The position numbers were made by a program, and so were the translations under genes. The notes under the pieces were generated by a model. It saw nothing but the letters and a program-made list of their open reading frames with translations. It was not told the DNA's origin and made no database searches. A stretch of DNA of 64,000 nucleotides, from NCBI RefSeq assembly GCF_001983175.1, contig NZ_MNPW01000005.1, positions 310,001 to 374,000 on the forward strand. The letters are read 5' to 3'. Numbering within the stretch: the stretch's first letter is position 1; each line of letters starts with the position of its first letter. This document shows positions 16,290 to 26,225 of the stretch, piece after piece. The DNA comes from Pseudomonas cedrina subsp. cedrina (GTDB taxonomy: Bacteria; Pseudomonadota; Gammaproteobacteria; Pseudomonadales; Pseudomonadaceae).

Positions 16290-18764
16290 TTAGAACAGAT
16301 CGATCGGCGCCGCCTCATCCGCCGGCAGCGGGCTGCCCGGCGCAACCCCATTGCCCAACTCGTTGACCGACGGCGGCGTGTCTTCGCTCTTGAACAGCTC
16401 GAAGTACGCATTCGGCGTGCTGGGCGATGCCGCGCGGCCACTGATCGGGTCGATGCGCAGGCTGAGGATACCTTCCGGCTCCGGTTGAGTGTGCAACGGC
16501 TTGTCCTTCAAGGCAGCGCCCATGTAGCTCATCCAGATCGGCAGTGCGACGGTGCCGCCGAACTCGCGGCGGCCCAGGCTTTCCGGCTGGTCGTAGCCGG
16601 TCCATACGGTCGTCACATAGTCGGCGTTGTAACCGGAGAACCAGGCATCCTTGGATTCGTTGGTGGTACCGGTCTTGCCGGCGATATCCGCGCGGCCAAG
16701 GGCCAGGGCGCGGCGGCCGGTGCCCTTCTTGATCACGTCTTCCAGGATACTGTTGAGGATGTAGGTGGTACGGCCATCCACGATGCGCTCGGCCACGGCG
16801 GGTGCCTGTGGTTCGGTAGCGGCGGCGTTGGCGGCGGCGTTGGCGGCCGGCGCAGCGCCCGGGGTTGGCTCGATGGTGATACCGCCGTTGCTCGGTGCCG
16901 CCAGGCCATCGGTTGCCGCCACGCCGTTGACCACGTCGCCCGGCACGCGTGGCGGGTTGGCGGTGAACAGGGTGTCACCGTTGCGGCTTTCAATCTTGTC
17001 GATCAGGTACGGCGCGATCTTGTAGCCGCCGTTGGCAAAGGTGCTCCAGCCGGTGGCGATTTCCATCGGCGTGAGGGTCGCGGTGCCCAGTGCCAGGGAC
17101 AGGTTGGGCGGCAGGTCCGATTTGGCAAAGCCAAAACGCGTCATGTAATCGATGGTCTTGCCCACGCCCATCGCCTGCAGCAGGCGGATCGACACCAGGT
17201 TGCGCGACTTGTACAGCGCCTCGCGGATGCGGATCGGGCCGAGGAAGGTGTTGGTGTCGTTCTTCGGACGCCAGACCTTGTCCAGGTACTCGTCGACAAA
17301 CACGATCGGTGCATCGTTGACCAGGCTGGCGGCGGTGTAGCCGTTATCCAGCGCGGCGCTGTAGATGAACGGCTTGAAGCTCGAGCCGGGCTGGCGCTTG
17401 GCCTGGATGGCACGGTTGTAGTTGCTTTGCTCGAACGCGAAACCGCCGACCAGCGCGCGGATTGCACCGTTCTGCGGGTCCAGGGACACAAGCGCGCCCT
17501 GGGCCAGCGGTACCTGGCTGAACTTGAGGCTGTCATCCTTCTGGCGTTGCACGCGGATCAAGTCACCCACCTGCGCCACGTCCGCTGGCTGCTTGGGCAT
17601 CGGGCCCATGCTGTTGGTGTTCAGGAAGGGGCGTGCCCATTTCATGCTGTCCCACGCCACATGGGCTTCGCCGGTGCGGGTCAGCACCTGCAGGCCGTCT
17701 TTCTTCACTTGGGTGACGATGGCCGGCTCCAGGCCGCTGATGGTGCGTTGCTTGCCCAGCTCGGTGGTCCAGGCGCTCAGGGTCTTGCCCGGCAGGCGCG
17801 ATTCAGGGCCGCGGTAGCCGTGGCGCTGGTCATAGGTGATCAGGCCGGAATGCACCGCTTCGTTGGCGATTTCCTGCAGGTCGCTGGGCACGGTGGTGGT
17901 GACACGAAAGCCCTCGGTGTAGGCCTCGCTGCCGTAGCGGCCGACCATCTCGGCGCGCGCCATTTCAGCGATGTAGGGGGCGTTCACTTCCGGCGTCGGC
18001 ACGTGGTAGCTGGCGTTCAGCGGTTCGGCAACGGCGCTTTCGTAAGCGGCCTGGTCGATCTTGCCCAGCTTGTACATGCGCCCCAGGATCCAGTCGCGGC
18101 GTTCTTTACTGCGTGCCGGGTTGGCCAGCGGGTTGAAGCGTGAAGGGGCCTTGGGCAGGCCGGCGATCATGGCCATTTGCGCCAGGCTGGCGTCACGAAT
18201 GGACTTGCCGTAGTAGACCTGTGACGCCGCTTCGATCCCGTAGGCACGGTTGCCCAGGTAGATCTTGTTGACGTACAGCTCGAGGATTTCATCCTTGGTC
18301 AGTTGGCGCTCGATCTGCAGAGCCAGGAGGATTTCGGTGGCCTTGCGTGAAAAACTGCGCTCGCTGGTGAGGAAAAAGTTCTTCGCCACCTGCATGGTGA
18401 TGGTGCTGCCGCCGGACTGAATGTGTCCGCTTTTTACCAACTGCGTGGCCGCCCGCACCAGGCTGCTGGGGTCGACGCCATAGTGGTTGGCAAAATTATC
18501 GTCTTCGGCCGAGAGCAGGGCGCTGATGAAATTGGGTGGAATGTCGGCAAAACGGATCGGTGTGCGGCGCATTTCGCCGAACTCCGCGATCAGTTTTTCA
18601 TCGCTGCTGTAGACCCGCAAAGGAATCTGCAACTGGATACTTCTAAGGGCCTCTACGGAGGGCAAACCCGGACTAAGGTAGAGGTAGGCCCCGCTGAACA
18701 CGAGCAGCAGCCCGCAAACGATGGCGACAATGGAGTACCCGAAAAACTTCAGCAGACGAATCAA
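16290..18764 (-). CDS. mrcA: Penicillin-binding protein 1A (bifunctional class A PBP)
   Basis: Polymerises and cross-links peptidoglycan (also called ponA). An N-terminal membrane anchor (FFGYSIVAIVCGLLLVFSGAYLYL) is followed by the glycosyltransferase domain with LLSAEDDNFANHYGVD and GGSTITMQVAKN. The transpeptidase domain carries the SXXK motif in QPGSSFKPF, SRN in YKSRNLVS and KTGT in IAGKTGTTNE. An OB-like insertion and a proline/alanine-rich stretch near residue 640 are also present. At 824 residues it has the usual length. It is transcribed away from the pilM operon across a 218-bp gap, as ponA/mrcA is in many gamma-proteobacteria. Confidence 0.96.
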   Translation of the reverse strand: MIRLLKFFGYSIVAIVCGLLLVFSGAYLYLSPGLPSVEALRSIQLQIPLRVYSSDEKLIAEFGEMRRTPIRFADIPPNFISALLSAEDDNFANHYGVDPSSLVRAATQLVKSGHIQSGGSTITMQVAKNFFLTSERSFSRKATEILLALQIERQLTKDEILELYVNKIYLGNRAYGIEAASQVYYGKSIRDASLAQMAMIAGLPKAPSRFNPLANPARSKERRDWILGRMYKLGKIDQAAYESAVAEPLNASYHVPTPEVNAPYIAEMARAEMVGRYGSEAYTEGFRVTTTVPSDLQEIANEAVHSGLITYDQRHGYRGPESRLPGKTLSAWTTELGKQRTISGLEPAIVTQVKKDGLQVLTRTGEAHVAWDSMKWARPFLNTNSMGPMPKQPADVAQVGDLIRVQRQKDDSLKFSQVPLAQGALVSLDPQNGAIRALVGGFAFEQSNYNRAIQAKRQPGSSFKPFIYSAALDNGYTAASLVNDAPIVFVDEYLDKVWRPKNDTNTFLGPIRIREALYKSRNLVSIRLLQAMGVGKTIDYMTRFGFAKSDLPPNLSLALGTATLTPMEIATGWSTFANGGYKIAPYLIDKIESRNGDTLFTANPPRVPGDVVNGVAATDGLAAPSNGGITIEPTPGAAPAANAAANAAATEPQAPAVAERIVDGRTTYILNSILEDVIKKGTGRRALALGRADIAGKTGTTNESKDAWFSGYNADYVTTVWTGYDQPESLGRREFGGTVALPIWMSYMGAALKDKPLHTQPEPEGILSLRIDPISGRAASPSTPNAYFELFKSEDTPPSVNELGNGVAPGSPLPADEAAPIDLF

Positions 18765-18982
18765 GGCTTTTGGATTTCCAGAGAAAAGAATGGGTTAGGC
18801 GTCGGGGCGTGCATGACAAACGATGGATCGACCCGAGCTGCAGATGAAAAGCGGGAAAAAACGCTGGGCATTAAAGCATTTTTCGACTTCGGGCGTCATG
18901 GGCGCCTGCTCAACAAGTCGACCGAATGCATGGCGCGCAGCGGCAATCAGGCGGTATGACAGGCAAAGTTTTAGGGAGTTTT

Positions 18983-19636
18983 ATGAGAAAGGGATTTTTC
19001 ACCCGAAAAGTCGACACCCTGCTGGGCGTCGACATCAATGACACGACAATCCGGATGGTCGAGCTCGGCTGTTCAGGCGGCGACTACACCATTGAGGGTT
19101 ACGTCACCCAGGCGTTGCCCAGCCACGCGGTGGTCGACGGCACATTCCTCGACCTCGAAGGCGTAGGGCGTGCGTTGCGCAGTGCCTTGGCGCGGTTTTC
19201 GACATCGGTCCGTGGCGCTGCCGCTGCAGTGGCCGGGCCGTCGGTGATCACGCGGATGGTCGAGATGGAGGCGGGGCTCACTGATGATGAGATGACCTGG
19301 AGGATCCAGATGGAGGCAGACCAATACATTCCTTATCCGCTTGATGACGTGGCCATCGACTTTCAAGTGCGCGGGCCGACGGCACTCGACCCAGGCCGTG
19401 TCGAGGTACTGCTCGCCGCGTGCCTGAAGGAACATGTGGAGGCACGCGAAGCGGTTCTGGCCCTGGCCGGGCTGGTGCCGAAGGTGGTCGATGTCGAAGC
19501 GTTTGCATTGGCGCGCGCTTGCGGTCAGGATTTCGCCAGCTTCACGCCGAGCCATCGAGTCGATGGTGCATAATGGGCCGTGGATGCCCAGGGGATGGGA
19601 ATTGCTTGCGGGTTGGCCCTGAGGAGTTTCGCTTGA
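18983..19636 (+). pseudogene. pilM: pilM remnant: internal deletion with in-frame stop
   Basis: The first 196 codons encode the N-terminal half of PilM, the actin-like cytoplasmic protein of type IV pilus assembly (TLLGVDINDTTIRMVEL, then MEADQYIPYPLDDVAIDF). AGGGAG lies 5 bp before the ATG. The frame then ends at TAA (19571-19573), where a normal PilM of about 350 residues would continue. In the same frame after this stop lies IACGLALRSFA and a TGA at 19634-19636, which is the characteristic C-terminus of PilM. So roughly 130 codons of the second nucleotide-binding lobe are missing and the tail survives out of reach. The 3' TGA overlaps the pilN start. A shortened PilM (18983-19573) could still be made. 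Confidence 0.85.
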
Positions 19637-20187
19637 AGACACGAATCAACCTATTGCCTTGGCGCCAGGCGCTGGCAGAGCGTCGGCGCAAGTATCTACT
19701 GGCGTGTTTGCTCGCATTCGTCAGCGCGGCGCTCGCGGCTGTGTGGCTGGCGGACCAGGTGATCGACAAGGCCATCGACCGGCAGGTGACCCGCAATGAC
19801 CATCTGGGCAAGGACGTCAGCGGTCTTGACGCACGCATCAGGACCATCGACGACCTGCAGGAGCAAAGCCAGCAATTGGCGCAACGCATGAAAGTCGTGC
19901 AAGACCTGCACGATGCCCGCTCGTCCGGTGCACAACTGTTGGATCAATTGGCGCGCGCCGTCCCCGACGGCGTCCACCTGCATGAAGTGGTCGCGAAGGG
20001 CGATACGGTGAGTATCAGTGGCAGCGCTGAATCCAGCCAGGATATCGCCCAGTTGATGCGCCGCCTGGAAGCCGCGCAAGGCCCCCATTCCACGCGGTTG
20101 CAACACGTGCAAGCGGAGGGCGCGCGCGGCAACAATGAGTTCCAGTTGATGGTGCGTCAGGGAGAGTCTTCCGAGGCTCAGCCATGA
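19633..20187 (+). CDS. pilN: Type IV pilus assembly protein PilN
   Basis: A 184-residue bitopic protein that begins with the conserved INLLPWR motif (KTRINLLPWRQALAERRRK), which docks on PilM. It continues with one membrane segment (YLLACLLAFVSAALAAVWLA) and a coiled-coil plus ferredoxin-like periplasmic domain. The start is TTG at 19633, with GAGGAG 6 bp upstream; the TTGA overlaps the old pilM stop. The next gene starts with an ATGA overlap. The PilM-docking motif is intact although its partner is truncated. Confidence 0.88.
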   Translation: MKTRINLLPWRQALAERRRKYLLACLLAFVSAALAAVWLADQVIDKAIDRQVTRNDHLGKDVSGLDARIRTIDDLQEQSQQLAQRMKVVQDLHDARSSGAQLLDQLARAVPDGVHLHEVVAKGDTVSISGSAESSQDIAQLMRRLEAAQGPHSTRLQHVQAEGARGNNEFQLMVRQGESSEAQP

Positions 20188-21155
20188 GCCTGTTGCCAAG
20201 GCTCAACTTTTCCGCGCTCACTCACAACGCTGCAAAATGGCCACTGCCCGGCAAAGCCCTGTTGGGCTGTGCGCTGGCTGGCCTGGTAGGGGTGGCGGGT
20301 GAGCTTGTATACCTGGGCCCGTCGCGGCAGCGCTTGCACCAGGTCGAGGCGCAGGAAGTGGCCCTGCAGCAGCAAATCGCCCGCAAGACAGCCCTGGCGG
20401 CCAGCCTTGAGGCGCGCAGCCGCCAGCTTGAGCTTATGCAGGCGAAGGCCGACGAGCTTTTACAGGCGTTGCCGGGCGAGTCCCAAATGCCTGGCTTGCT
20501 GGAAGACATCGCGCGCCTGGCGCTGGCCAATGGCCTGCTGGTCGAGAGCGTTACCCCGTTGGATGAACAACCCTTTGCGTTCTTCCACGAGCAGCCTGTG
20601 CGGGTTGGGGTGACAGGGGTCTATCACGACCTGGCGATGTTCCTCAGCAGCCTTGGCGGCCTGTCGCGAATCGCTACGGTGCATGACGTTGCCCTGCGGC
20701 GTGATGGCAAGCTGCTGCGCCTTGATCTGTTGGCCAAGACCTACTGGCATGCGCAGGCTGGCTGGCGGGGCGGACCGGTCGCGCAAGGGCAGCCTTTTGT
20801 CTACGACTCATCCGGGCTGCGCGATCCTTTTCAACTGCTTGCGGTTCAGGTCGACTACTTGCCGGGTCGCCCTTCCCGTGCGCCGGATCTCACTCGGCCG
20901 CGTGGAATCCTGGAAGGGCTTGCGCTGGATCAGTTCGAAATGGTCGGCACGCTGTCCCGCGGGCTGCAGGCGTTCGCCCTGCTGCGGGCCTCCTCCAGGG
21001 TGCATCGCCTGGCAATTGGCGATTATCTGGGGCCGGACCATGGCCGCATCACCGCCATCCATGAGCGCTCCATAGAACTGATGGAGCTGTTTCCCGATGG
21101 CCAGGGCGCGTGGCTGGAGCGTCCGCGCACACTGCTGTTAAACGTCAACTCATAA
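20184..21155 (+). CDS. pilO: PilO-PilP fusion protein
   Basis: A 323-residue protein in which two normally separate alignment-complex subunits are joined. Residues 1-195 are PilO-like: one membrane segment (about 24-44), a coiled coil with many Gln/Glu/Ala, then a ferredoxin-like domain (GLLEDIARLALANGLLVESV, VGVTGVYHDLAMFLSSL). Residues about 206-320 are PilP-like: YDSSGLRDPFQLL, LDQFEMVGTLSRGLQAFALLR, IGDYLGPDHGRITAI and DGQGAWLERPRTLLLNV. PilP is usually a lipoprotein; no lipobox or Cys occurs near the junction, so the PilP part would be tethered through the PilO helix. It overlaps pilN by ATGA. Confidence 0.85.
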   Translation: MSLLPRLNFSALTHNAAKWPLPGKALLGCALAGLVGVAGELVYLGPSRQRLHQVEAQEVALQQQIARKTALAASLEARSRQLELMQAKADELLQALPGESQMPGLLEDIARLALANGLLVESVTPLDEQPFAFFHEQPVRVGVTGVYHDLAMFLSSLGGLSRIATVHDVALRRDGKLLRLDLLAKTYWHAQAGWRGGPVAQGQPFVYDSSGLRDPFQLLAVQVDYLPGRPSRAPDLTRPRGILEGLALDQFEMVGTLSRGLQAFALLRASSRVHRLAIGDYLGPDHGRITAIHERSIELMELFPDGQGAWLERPRTLLLNVNS

Positions 21156-21167
21156 CGGAATCAAACA

Positions 21168-22550
21168 ATGAAAAGGACTTTTTCGTCCTTCGGTGTGGCG
21201 CTATGGATAGCGTTCACGGCACCGATGGCTGCTGCTGTGCCCAATCGTATGGACCTGATCCAGTTGCCGCCCCCCGGCAACGCCGCGTCAAATGCCTACA
21301 CGGGCGATAGGCTCAACCTCAACTTCCAAAGCATCGAGTTGCGCACCGCGTTGCAGCAAATTGCCGATGTGGCGGGCCTCAACCTTGTTGCCAGCGACGA
21401 TGTGCAGGGCTCGATCACCTTGCGCCTCAAGGATGTGCCCTGGGACCAGGCGTTGGACCTTGTGCTGCAGGCCAAAGGCTTGGACAAGCGCCTGAAGGCT
21501 GGCGTATTGCTGGTAGCCCCTGCCGAGGAACTGGCCGCGCGCGAGCTGCTCACGCTGGAGTCGCGCAAGCAAATGGCCGAACTGGCGCCGCTGCGCCGGG
21601 AACTGCTGCAAGTCAACTACGCCAAGGCGGCGGACCTGGCCAAGTTGTTCCAGTCGGTCACGGGCCTTGAAGGCGTTACCGATGAACGTGGCTCGGTGGC
21701 AGTCGATGATCGCACCAACAACATCATTGCCTACCAGACCGGGGAGCGGCTGGAGGAGCTGCGTCGCATCGTGGCACAGCTGGATATTCCGGTGCGCCAG
21801 GTAATGATCGAGGCGCGGATCGTCGAGGCCAATGTCGATTACGACAAAAGCTTGGGCGCACGCTGGGGAGGGCGGCTCAATCGCGGCAACTGGGGCGCGG
21901 GCGGCATCGCGAAACCTCAGCCTGAAGGCGCCGAGCCGCCGCCAAACCCACCCAGTTCGCCCTTTGTGGACCTTGGCTCGCTCACCGGTACCTCGGGCCT
22001 GGGGATCGCCTTTATCACCGACAACCTGCTGCTGGACCTGGAACTCACCGCCATGGAAAAAACCGGCAACGGTGAAATCGTCTCGCAACCCAAGGTGGTC
22101 ACTTCCGACAAGGAAACCGCACGCATCCTCAAGGGCACCGAGATCCCCTACCAGGAATCCAGCTCCAGTGGCGCTACCTCGGTGTCGTTCAAGGAGGCCT
22201 CGCTGTCCCTGGAGGTTACCCCGCAAATCACACCCGATGACCGCGTGATCATGGAGGTCAAGGTGACCAAGGATGAGCCTGACTACCTGAACAAGCTCAA
22301 CGATGTGCCGCCGATCAAGAAGAACGAGGTCAACGCCAAGGTATTGGTCAAGGACGGCGAGACCATCGTCATCGGCGGGGTTTTCTCCAATACCCAAAGC
22401 AAAGTGGTAGATAAAGTGCCATTTTTAGGCGATGTGCCGTATCTTGGCCGCCTTTTCCGGCGCGATGTGCTGGCGGAGAAAAAATCCGAGCTGCTGGTAT
22501 TCCTGACTCCGCGTATTATGAATAACCAGGCGATTGCTGTGAGTCGTTGA
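21168..22550 (+). CDS. pilQ: Short PilQ/HofQ-type secretin
   Basis: An outer-membrane secretin of 460 residues with a signal peptide (ending near PMAAAVP). An STN/N0-like domain ([37 protein letters not shown]) is followed by an N1-type domain ([16 protein letters not shown]). The secretin core starts near 190 ([17 protein letters not shown]) and includes [15 protein letters not shown]. Pilus-type PilQ proteins of pseudomonads are about 700 residues because of peptidoglycan-binding AMIN domains; these are absent here. The size resembles E. coli HofQ, which serves DNA uptake, and the locus order (mrcA / hofMNOPQ-aroK-aroB-damX) is the same. Confidence 0.9.
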   Translation: MKRTFSSFGVALWIAFTAPMAAAVPNRMDLIQLPPPGNAASNAYTGDRLNLNFQSIELRTALQQIADVAGLNLVASDDVQGSITLRLKDVPWDQALDLVLQAKGLDKRLKAGVLLVAPAEELAARELLTLESRKQMAELAPLRRELLQVNYAKAADLAKLFQSVTGLEGVTDERGSVAVDDRTNNIIAYQTGERLEELRRIVAQLDIPVRQVMIEARIVEANVDYDKSLGARWGGRLNRGNWGAGGIAKPQPEGAEPPPNPPSSPFVDLGSLTGTSGLGIAFITDNLLLDLELTAMEKTGNGEIVSQPKVVTSDKETARILKGTEIPYQESSSSGATSVSFKEASLSLEVTPQITPDDRVIMEVKVTKDEPDYLNKLNDVPPIKKNEVNAKVLVKDGETIVIGGVFSNTQSKVVDKVPFLGDVPYLGRLFRRDVLAEKKSELLVFLTPRIMNNQAIAVSR

Positions 22551-22554
22551 TTCT

Positions 22555-23073
22555 GTGCGAAATTTGATTCTTGTAGGACCGATGGGGGCTGGAAAAAGCA
22601 CCATCGGCCGTTTGCTGGCCAAAGAGCTGCGCCTGCCATTCAAAGATTCCGACAAGGAAATTGAATTGCGCACGGGTGCCAATATCCCATGGATCTTCGA
22701 TAAGGAAGGCGAACTGGGCTTTCGTGACCGCGAGCAGGCGATGATTGCCGAACTGTGCGGCTGCGACGGCGTGGTATTGGCCACGGGCGGCGGCGCAGTG
22801 ATGCGTGACGAGAACCGCCGCGCGCTGCATGCCGGTGGTCGCGTGGTTTACCTGCATGCGTCGGTCGAGCAGCAGGTGGGCCGCACCGCCCGCGATCGCA
22901 ATCGCCCGTTGCTGCGCACGGCCAACCCGGAAAAAACCTTGCGGGATCTGCTTGCGCTGCGTGATCCGCTGTACCGGGAAATTGCCGATCTGGTGGTGGA
23001 AACCGATGAGCGGCCACCTCGGATGGTGGTTCTCGACATTTTAGAGCGCCTGCAACGGCTGCAACCCCGTTAA
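22555..23073 (+). CDS. aroK: Shikimate kinase
   Basis: Phosphorylates shikimate in aromatic amino acid synthesis. It has 172 residues, with Walker [10 protein letters not shown] (residues 8-16), substrate-binding DSDKEIE and GFRDRE, and the lid RDRNRPLL. The start is GTG at 22555, four bases after the pilQ stop. Because it follows pilQ so closely, at least part of aroK expression probably comes from the pil operon; this may explain why the decayed pil genes are retained. Confidence 0.96.
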   Translation: MRNLILVGPMGAGKSTIGRLLAKELRLPFKDSDKEIELRTGANIPWIFDKEGELGFRDREQAMIAELCGCDGVVLATGGGAVMRDENRRALHAGGRVVYLHASVEQQVGRTARDRNRPLLRTANPEKTLRDLLALRDPLYREIADLVVETDERPPRMVVLDILERLQRLQPR

Positions 23074-23198
23074 AGCCAGGCCCGAAATGCGCTATTCTCG
23101 GCGGCGCGCTATCACCCTGTGGGGTGTGGCGTAGAGCCATCAGGCAGCGTCGTAACTCGACGTTACCGGTCGTCAATACATCTCTAACGCGGGGACAC

Positions 23199-24299
23199 AT
23201 GCAGACACTTAAGGTCGATCTAGGCGAGCGCAGCTACCCGATCCATATTGGCGAAGGTCTGCTGGACCAGCCCGAGTTGCTTGCCCCGCATATTGCCGGT
23301 CGGCAAGTGGCGATAATCTCCAACGAAACGGTCGCGCCGCTGTATCTGGAGCGTCTGAGCCGCAGCCTGGCGGCCTACTCGGTGATCTCGGTGATCCTGC
23401 CGGACGGCGAAGCCCACAAGAACTGGCAGACCCTGCAACTGATCTTTGATGGCCTGCTCACCGCACGCCACGACCGCCGCACCACCGTGATCGCCCTGGG
23501 CGGCGGTGTGATCGGCGACATGGCCGGCTTCGCCGCCGCCTGCTACCAGCGCGGCGTGGACTTTATCCAGGTGCCGACGACCTTGCTGTCCCAGGTTGAT
23601 TCGTCGGTGGGCGGCAAGACCGGTATCAACCACCCGCTGGGCAAGAACATGGTCGGCGCGTTCTACCAGCCCCAAGCCGTGCTGATCGACACCGCGACCC
23701 TCAACACCTTGCCGCCGCGCGAGTTGTCGGCGGGCCTGGCGGAAGTCATCAAGTATGGGCTGATCTGCGACGAGCCGTTCCTGGCCTGGCTCGAAGAACA
23801 TGTGGACGCGCTGCGCAACCTTGACCAGGTGGTACTCACCGAAGCGATTTCGCGCTCCTGCGCCGCCAAGGCGCTGGTGGTAAATGCCGACGAACGGGAG
23901 TCCGGCGTGCGGGCTACGTTGAACCTGGGTCACACCTTCGGCCATGCGATCGAAACCCATATGGGCTATGGTGTGTGGTTGCATGGGGAGGCCGTAGCGG
24001 CTGGCACGGTGATGGCATTGGAGATGTCGCAACGCCTGGGCTGGATCAGTGCCCAGGAGCGAGATCGCGGCATCCGCCTGTTCCAGCGGGCCGGGTTGCC
24101 GGTCGTCCCGCCGGAGGAGATGACTGAGGCGGACTTCCTCGAACATATGGCGATAGACAAGAAAGTGATCGACGGTCGACTGCGACTGGTGCTGCTGCGC
24201 CACATGGGCGAAGCGGTGGTAACCGACGATTATCCGAAAGAGATTCTACAGGCCACGCTGGGAGCGGATTACCGCGCCCTGGCCCAGCTTAAAGGTTAA
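23199..24299 (+). CDS. aroB: 3-Dehydroquinate synthase
   Basis: Second step of the shikimate pathway (DAHP to 3-dehydroquinate), zinc- and NAD-dependent. It has 366 residues starting [18 protein letters not shown] at 23199. Key blocks are [19 protein letters not shown] (NAD binding), [25 protein letters not shown] and the metal-binding Glu and His residues in [19 protein letters not shown] and WLHGEAV. A leader of about 125 bp separates it from aroK. Confidence 0.97.
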   Translation: MQTLKVDLGERSYPIHIGEGLLDQPELLAPHIAGRQVAIISNETVAPLYLERLSRSLAAYSVISVILPDGEAHKNWQTLQLIFDGLLTARHDRRTTVIALGGGVIGDMAGFAAACYQRGVDFIQVPTTLLSQVDSSVGGKTGINHPLGKNMVGAFYQPQAVLIDTATLNTLPPRELSAGLAEVIKYGLICDEPFLAWLEEHVDALRNLDQVVLTEAISRSCAAKALVVNADERESGVRATLNLGHTFGHAIETHMGYGVWLHGEAVAAGTVMALEMSQRLGWISAQERDRGIRLFQRAGLPVVPPEEMTEADFLEHMAIDKKVIDGRLRLVLLRHMGEAVVTDDYPKEILQATLGADYRALAQLKG

Positions 24300-24309
24300 C
24301 AAGACCCCG

Positions 24310-25869
24310 ATGACTAGTTTGCATGCCGACGAGGCGTTCCTCGGCCATTACCAGTTAAGCCACGACCCCTTTGCTCCACGGGTGCCTGGTTTCAAATTTT
24401 TCCCGGCCCAGCGCAAACCAGTGCTCGGCCAGTTGCACCACCTCGCGCGCTACAGCCAGTTGTTGCTGGTCGTGACCGGGCCGTTGGGCAGCGGCAAGAC
24501 CCTGCTGCGTCAGGCGTTGGTGGCCAGTACCAACAAGCAGTCGGTGCAGAGCGTGGTGGTCTCGGCCCGTGGCGCCGGTGATGCGGCTGGCGTGTTGCGC
24601 CAGGTTGCACAGGCGTTGGACGTGGCCACTGCCGAGCCGAATGCAATCCTCAAGCAGGTTGTGCAACTGGGCCTGACCGGCCAGGAAGTCTACCTGCTGG
24701 TGGATGACGCCGAGCAGCTCGACGAGTCCGCCCTCGAAGCGCTGCTGGCGCTGGCGGCAGGCACTCCGGAAGGCCGTCCGCATGTATTCCTGTTTGGCGA
24801 GTCGTCGTTGATCGCCGAGCTGGAGCAAATCAGCGGTGACCAGGAGTTGTTCCACGTCATCGAGCTGCAGCCGTACGAAGAGGAAGAAACCCGCGAATAC
24901 CTGGCTCAACGCCTGGAAGGCGCAGGGGCGGGTATCGAACTTTTCTCCGCTCAACAGATCTCTGATATTCACGAAAGCGCAGGCGGCTGGCCTGGCACCA
25001 TCAATCAGGTTGCCCGCGATGCACTGATCGAAGCCATGATTGCCAGCCGCACCGCGGTCAAGCGTCCAAAGATGGGGTTCACCATGCCTAAGAAACACGT
25101 ATTGGCCATTTCCGCCGTTGTGGTGGTGGCCGTCGCCGCTGCCTGGTTGATCCCCGGCCGCAGCAAGGCACCGACGACCGCCGGCGCGCCAACCGAACAG
25201 GCGCAGTTGCCACTGGGCAAGCCCACGCCAAACGTCGAATTCGCCAACTCCGGCCAGCCGACCAACCTGCCGATGGTCGGCCAGCCGGTCATGCGCGGCC
25301 CACTCGCCGAAGAAGCCGGTGGTATCTCCGAAGGCGATGACGGCGTGCCGGTGGAAGGCTCCAGCGCCACACCGCCGACCGTGACCACCACCGCGCCGCC
25401 TGCGGGCGTGCCGGCCGGTCAACCGGCTGCCAAGCCGACCCCTGCGCCGACAGTCGCCACCGCCAAGCCTGCGCCGGTGACCAAGCCGGTCGCGCCTGCC
25501 CCTGCTGCCAAGCCGACCCCGGCCCCGGCCGCCAAGCCTGCTGAAAAACCGGCCGCCACCGTGGCCAAGGCCGGCGCCGCCGGCGGCAGCTGGTACGCCA
25601 GCCAGCCAACCGGCAACTTCGTGGTACAGATCCTTGGCACCAGCTCCGAAGCCAATGCCCAGGCGTTCGTGAAAGAGCAGGGCGGCGAGTACCGCTACTT
25701 CAAGAAAGTGCTCAACGGCAAGCCTCTCTACGTGATCACCTACGGCAACTTCGCAAGCCGTGCCGCAGCCGATTCCGCCATCAAGGCCTTGCCAGCGAAG
25801 GTTCAGGCTGGTAAACCTTGGCCTCGCACTGTTGCCAGCGTTCAACAAGAACTCGCAACTGCTCGCTGA
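24310..25869 (+). CDS. damX: DamX-like protein: AAA ATPase plus SPOR domain
   Basis: A 519-residue inner-membrane protein. The N-terminal 250 residues form an ExeA/DamX-type AAA ATPase (Walker A GPLGSGKT at 57-64, Walker B YLLVDDAEQLDE). One membrane helix (HVLAISAVVVVAVAAAWLI, about 264-283) follows, then about 130 residues rich in Pro, Ala and Lys. A C-terminal SPOR domain (NFVVQILGTSSEANAQAFV onward) binds septal peptidoglycan. It lies 10 bp after aroB, the position damX occupies in E. coli, though E. coli DamX has a less obvious ATPase part. A role in cell division is likely. Confidence 0.85.
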   Translation: MTSLHADEAFLGHYQLSHDPFAPRVPGFKFFPAQRKPVLGQLHHLARYSQLLLVVTGPLGSGKTLLRQALVASTNKQSVQSVVVSARGAGDAAGVLRQVAQALDVATAEPNAILKQVVQLGLTGQEVYLLVDDAEQLDESALEALLALAAGTPEGRPHVFLFGESSLIAELEQISGDQELFHVIELQPYEEEETREYLAQRLEGAGAGIELFSAQQISDIHESAGGWPGTINQVARDALIEAMIASRTAVKRPKMGFTMPKKHVLAISAVVVVAVAAAWLIPGRSKAPTTAGAPTEQAQLPLGKPTPNVEFANSGQPTNLPMVGQPVMRGPLAEEAGGISEGDDGVPVEGSSATPPTVTTTAPPAGVPAGQPAAKPTPAPTVATAKPAPVTKPVAPAPAAKPTPAPAAKPAEKPAATVAKAGAAGGSWYASQPTGNFVVQILGTSSEANAQAFVKEQGGEYRYFKKVLNGKPLYVITYGNFASRAAADSAIKALPAKVQAGKPWPRTVASVQQELATAR

Positions 25870-25874
25870 AGATC

Positions 25875-25899
25875 CGGCGGCCTTACCCAGGCCGCCCTC
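25875..25899 (+). terminator. Hairpin after damX
   Basis: A 7-bp stem GGCGGCC / GGCCGCC with a 7-base loop lies just after the damX stop. It has no T-tract, so it may be a weak or factor-aided terminator. The remaining gap to gltB (to 26225) is AT-rich leader and promoter sequence. Confidence 0.45.
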
Positions 25900-26085
25900 C
25901 CGGCACCTCAAAAATACAAACCGCAAGTGCGTGCAGCTTCCTGGAAGCCGCGCGCCTTGCGGTGTCTGCGTCACAGTTGCTTTTGAGTCGTAGCGGTCAG
26001 AATTAAAAAAGTTTTGACTAGCACAGCATATCGCTTTAAACCTTTCATAAATGCGACATAGATTTGCGACATTTCGTCGCTAAAT

Positions 26086-26114
26086 TTGTGAGCGTCTGTG
26101 TCGGTGTGTACAAT
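26086..26114 (+). promoter_or_regulatory. Sigma-70 promoter for gltBD
   Basis: TTGTGA (26086-26091) and TACAAT (26109-26114) are separated by the ideal 17 bp. The predicted transcript has a 5' leader of about 105 bases before the gltB ATG. Confidence 0.6.
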
Positions 26115-26225
26115 GACCTCCCTTTTGCCCCCGCTAAGCCGGCGTACGTTCGGCGTGGAAGGTAACCGGTTGAATTGAAAAGAAATTTGCCTCGATATAA
26201 GAGGCAGCCTGGTGAGAAAGTGTCT

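Noticed and set aside
19420-19632. Upstream extension of pilN
   Set aside because: The codons before 19633 are pilM in another frame; TTG at 19633 with GAGGAG and the INLLPWR motif fix the start.
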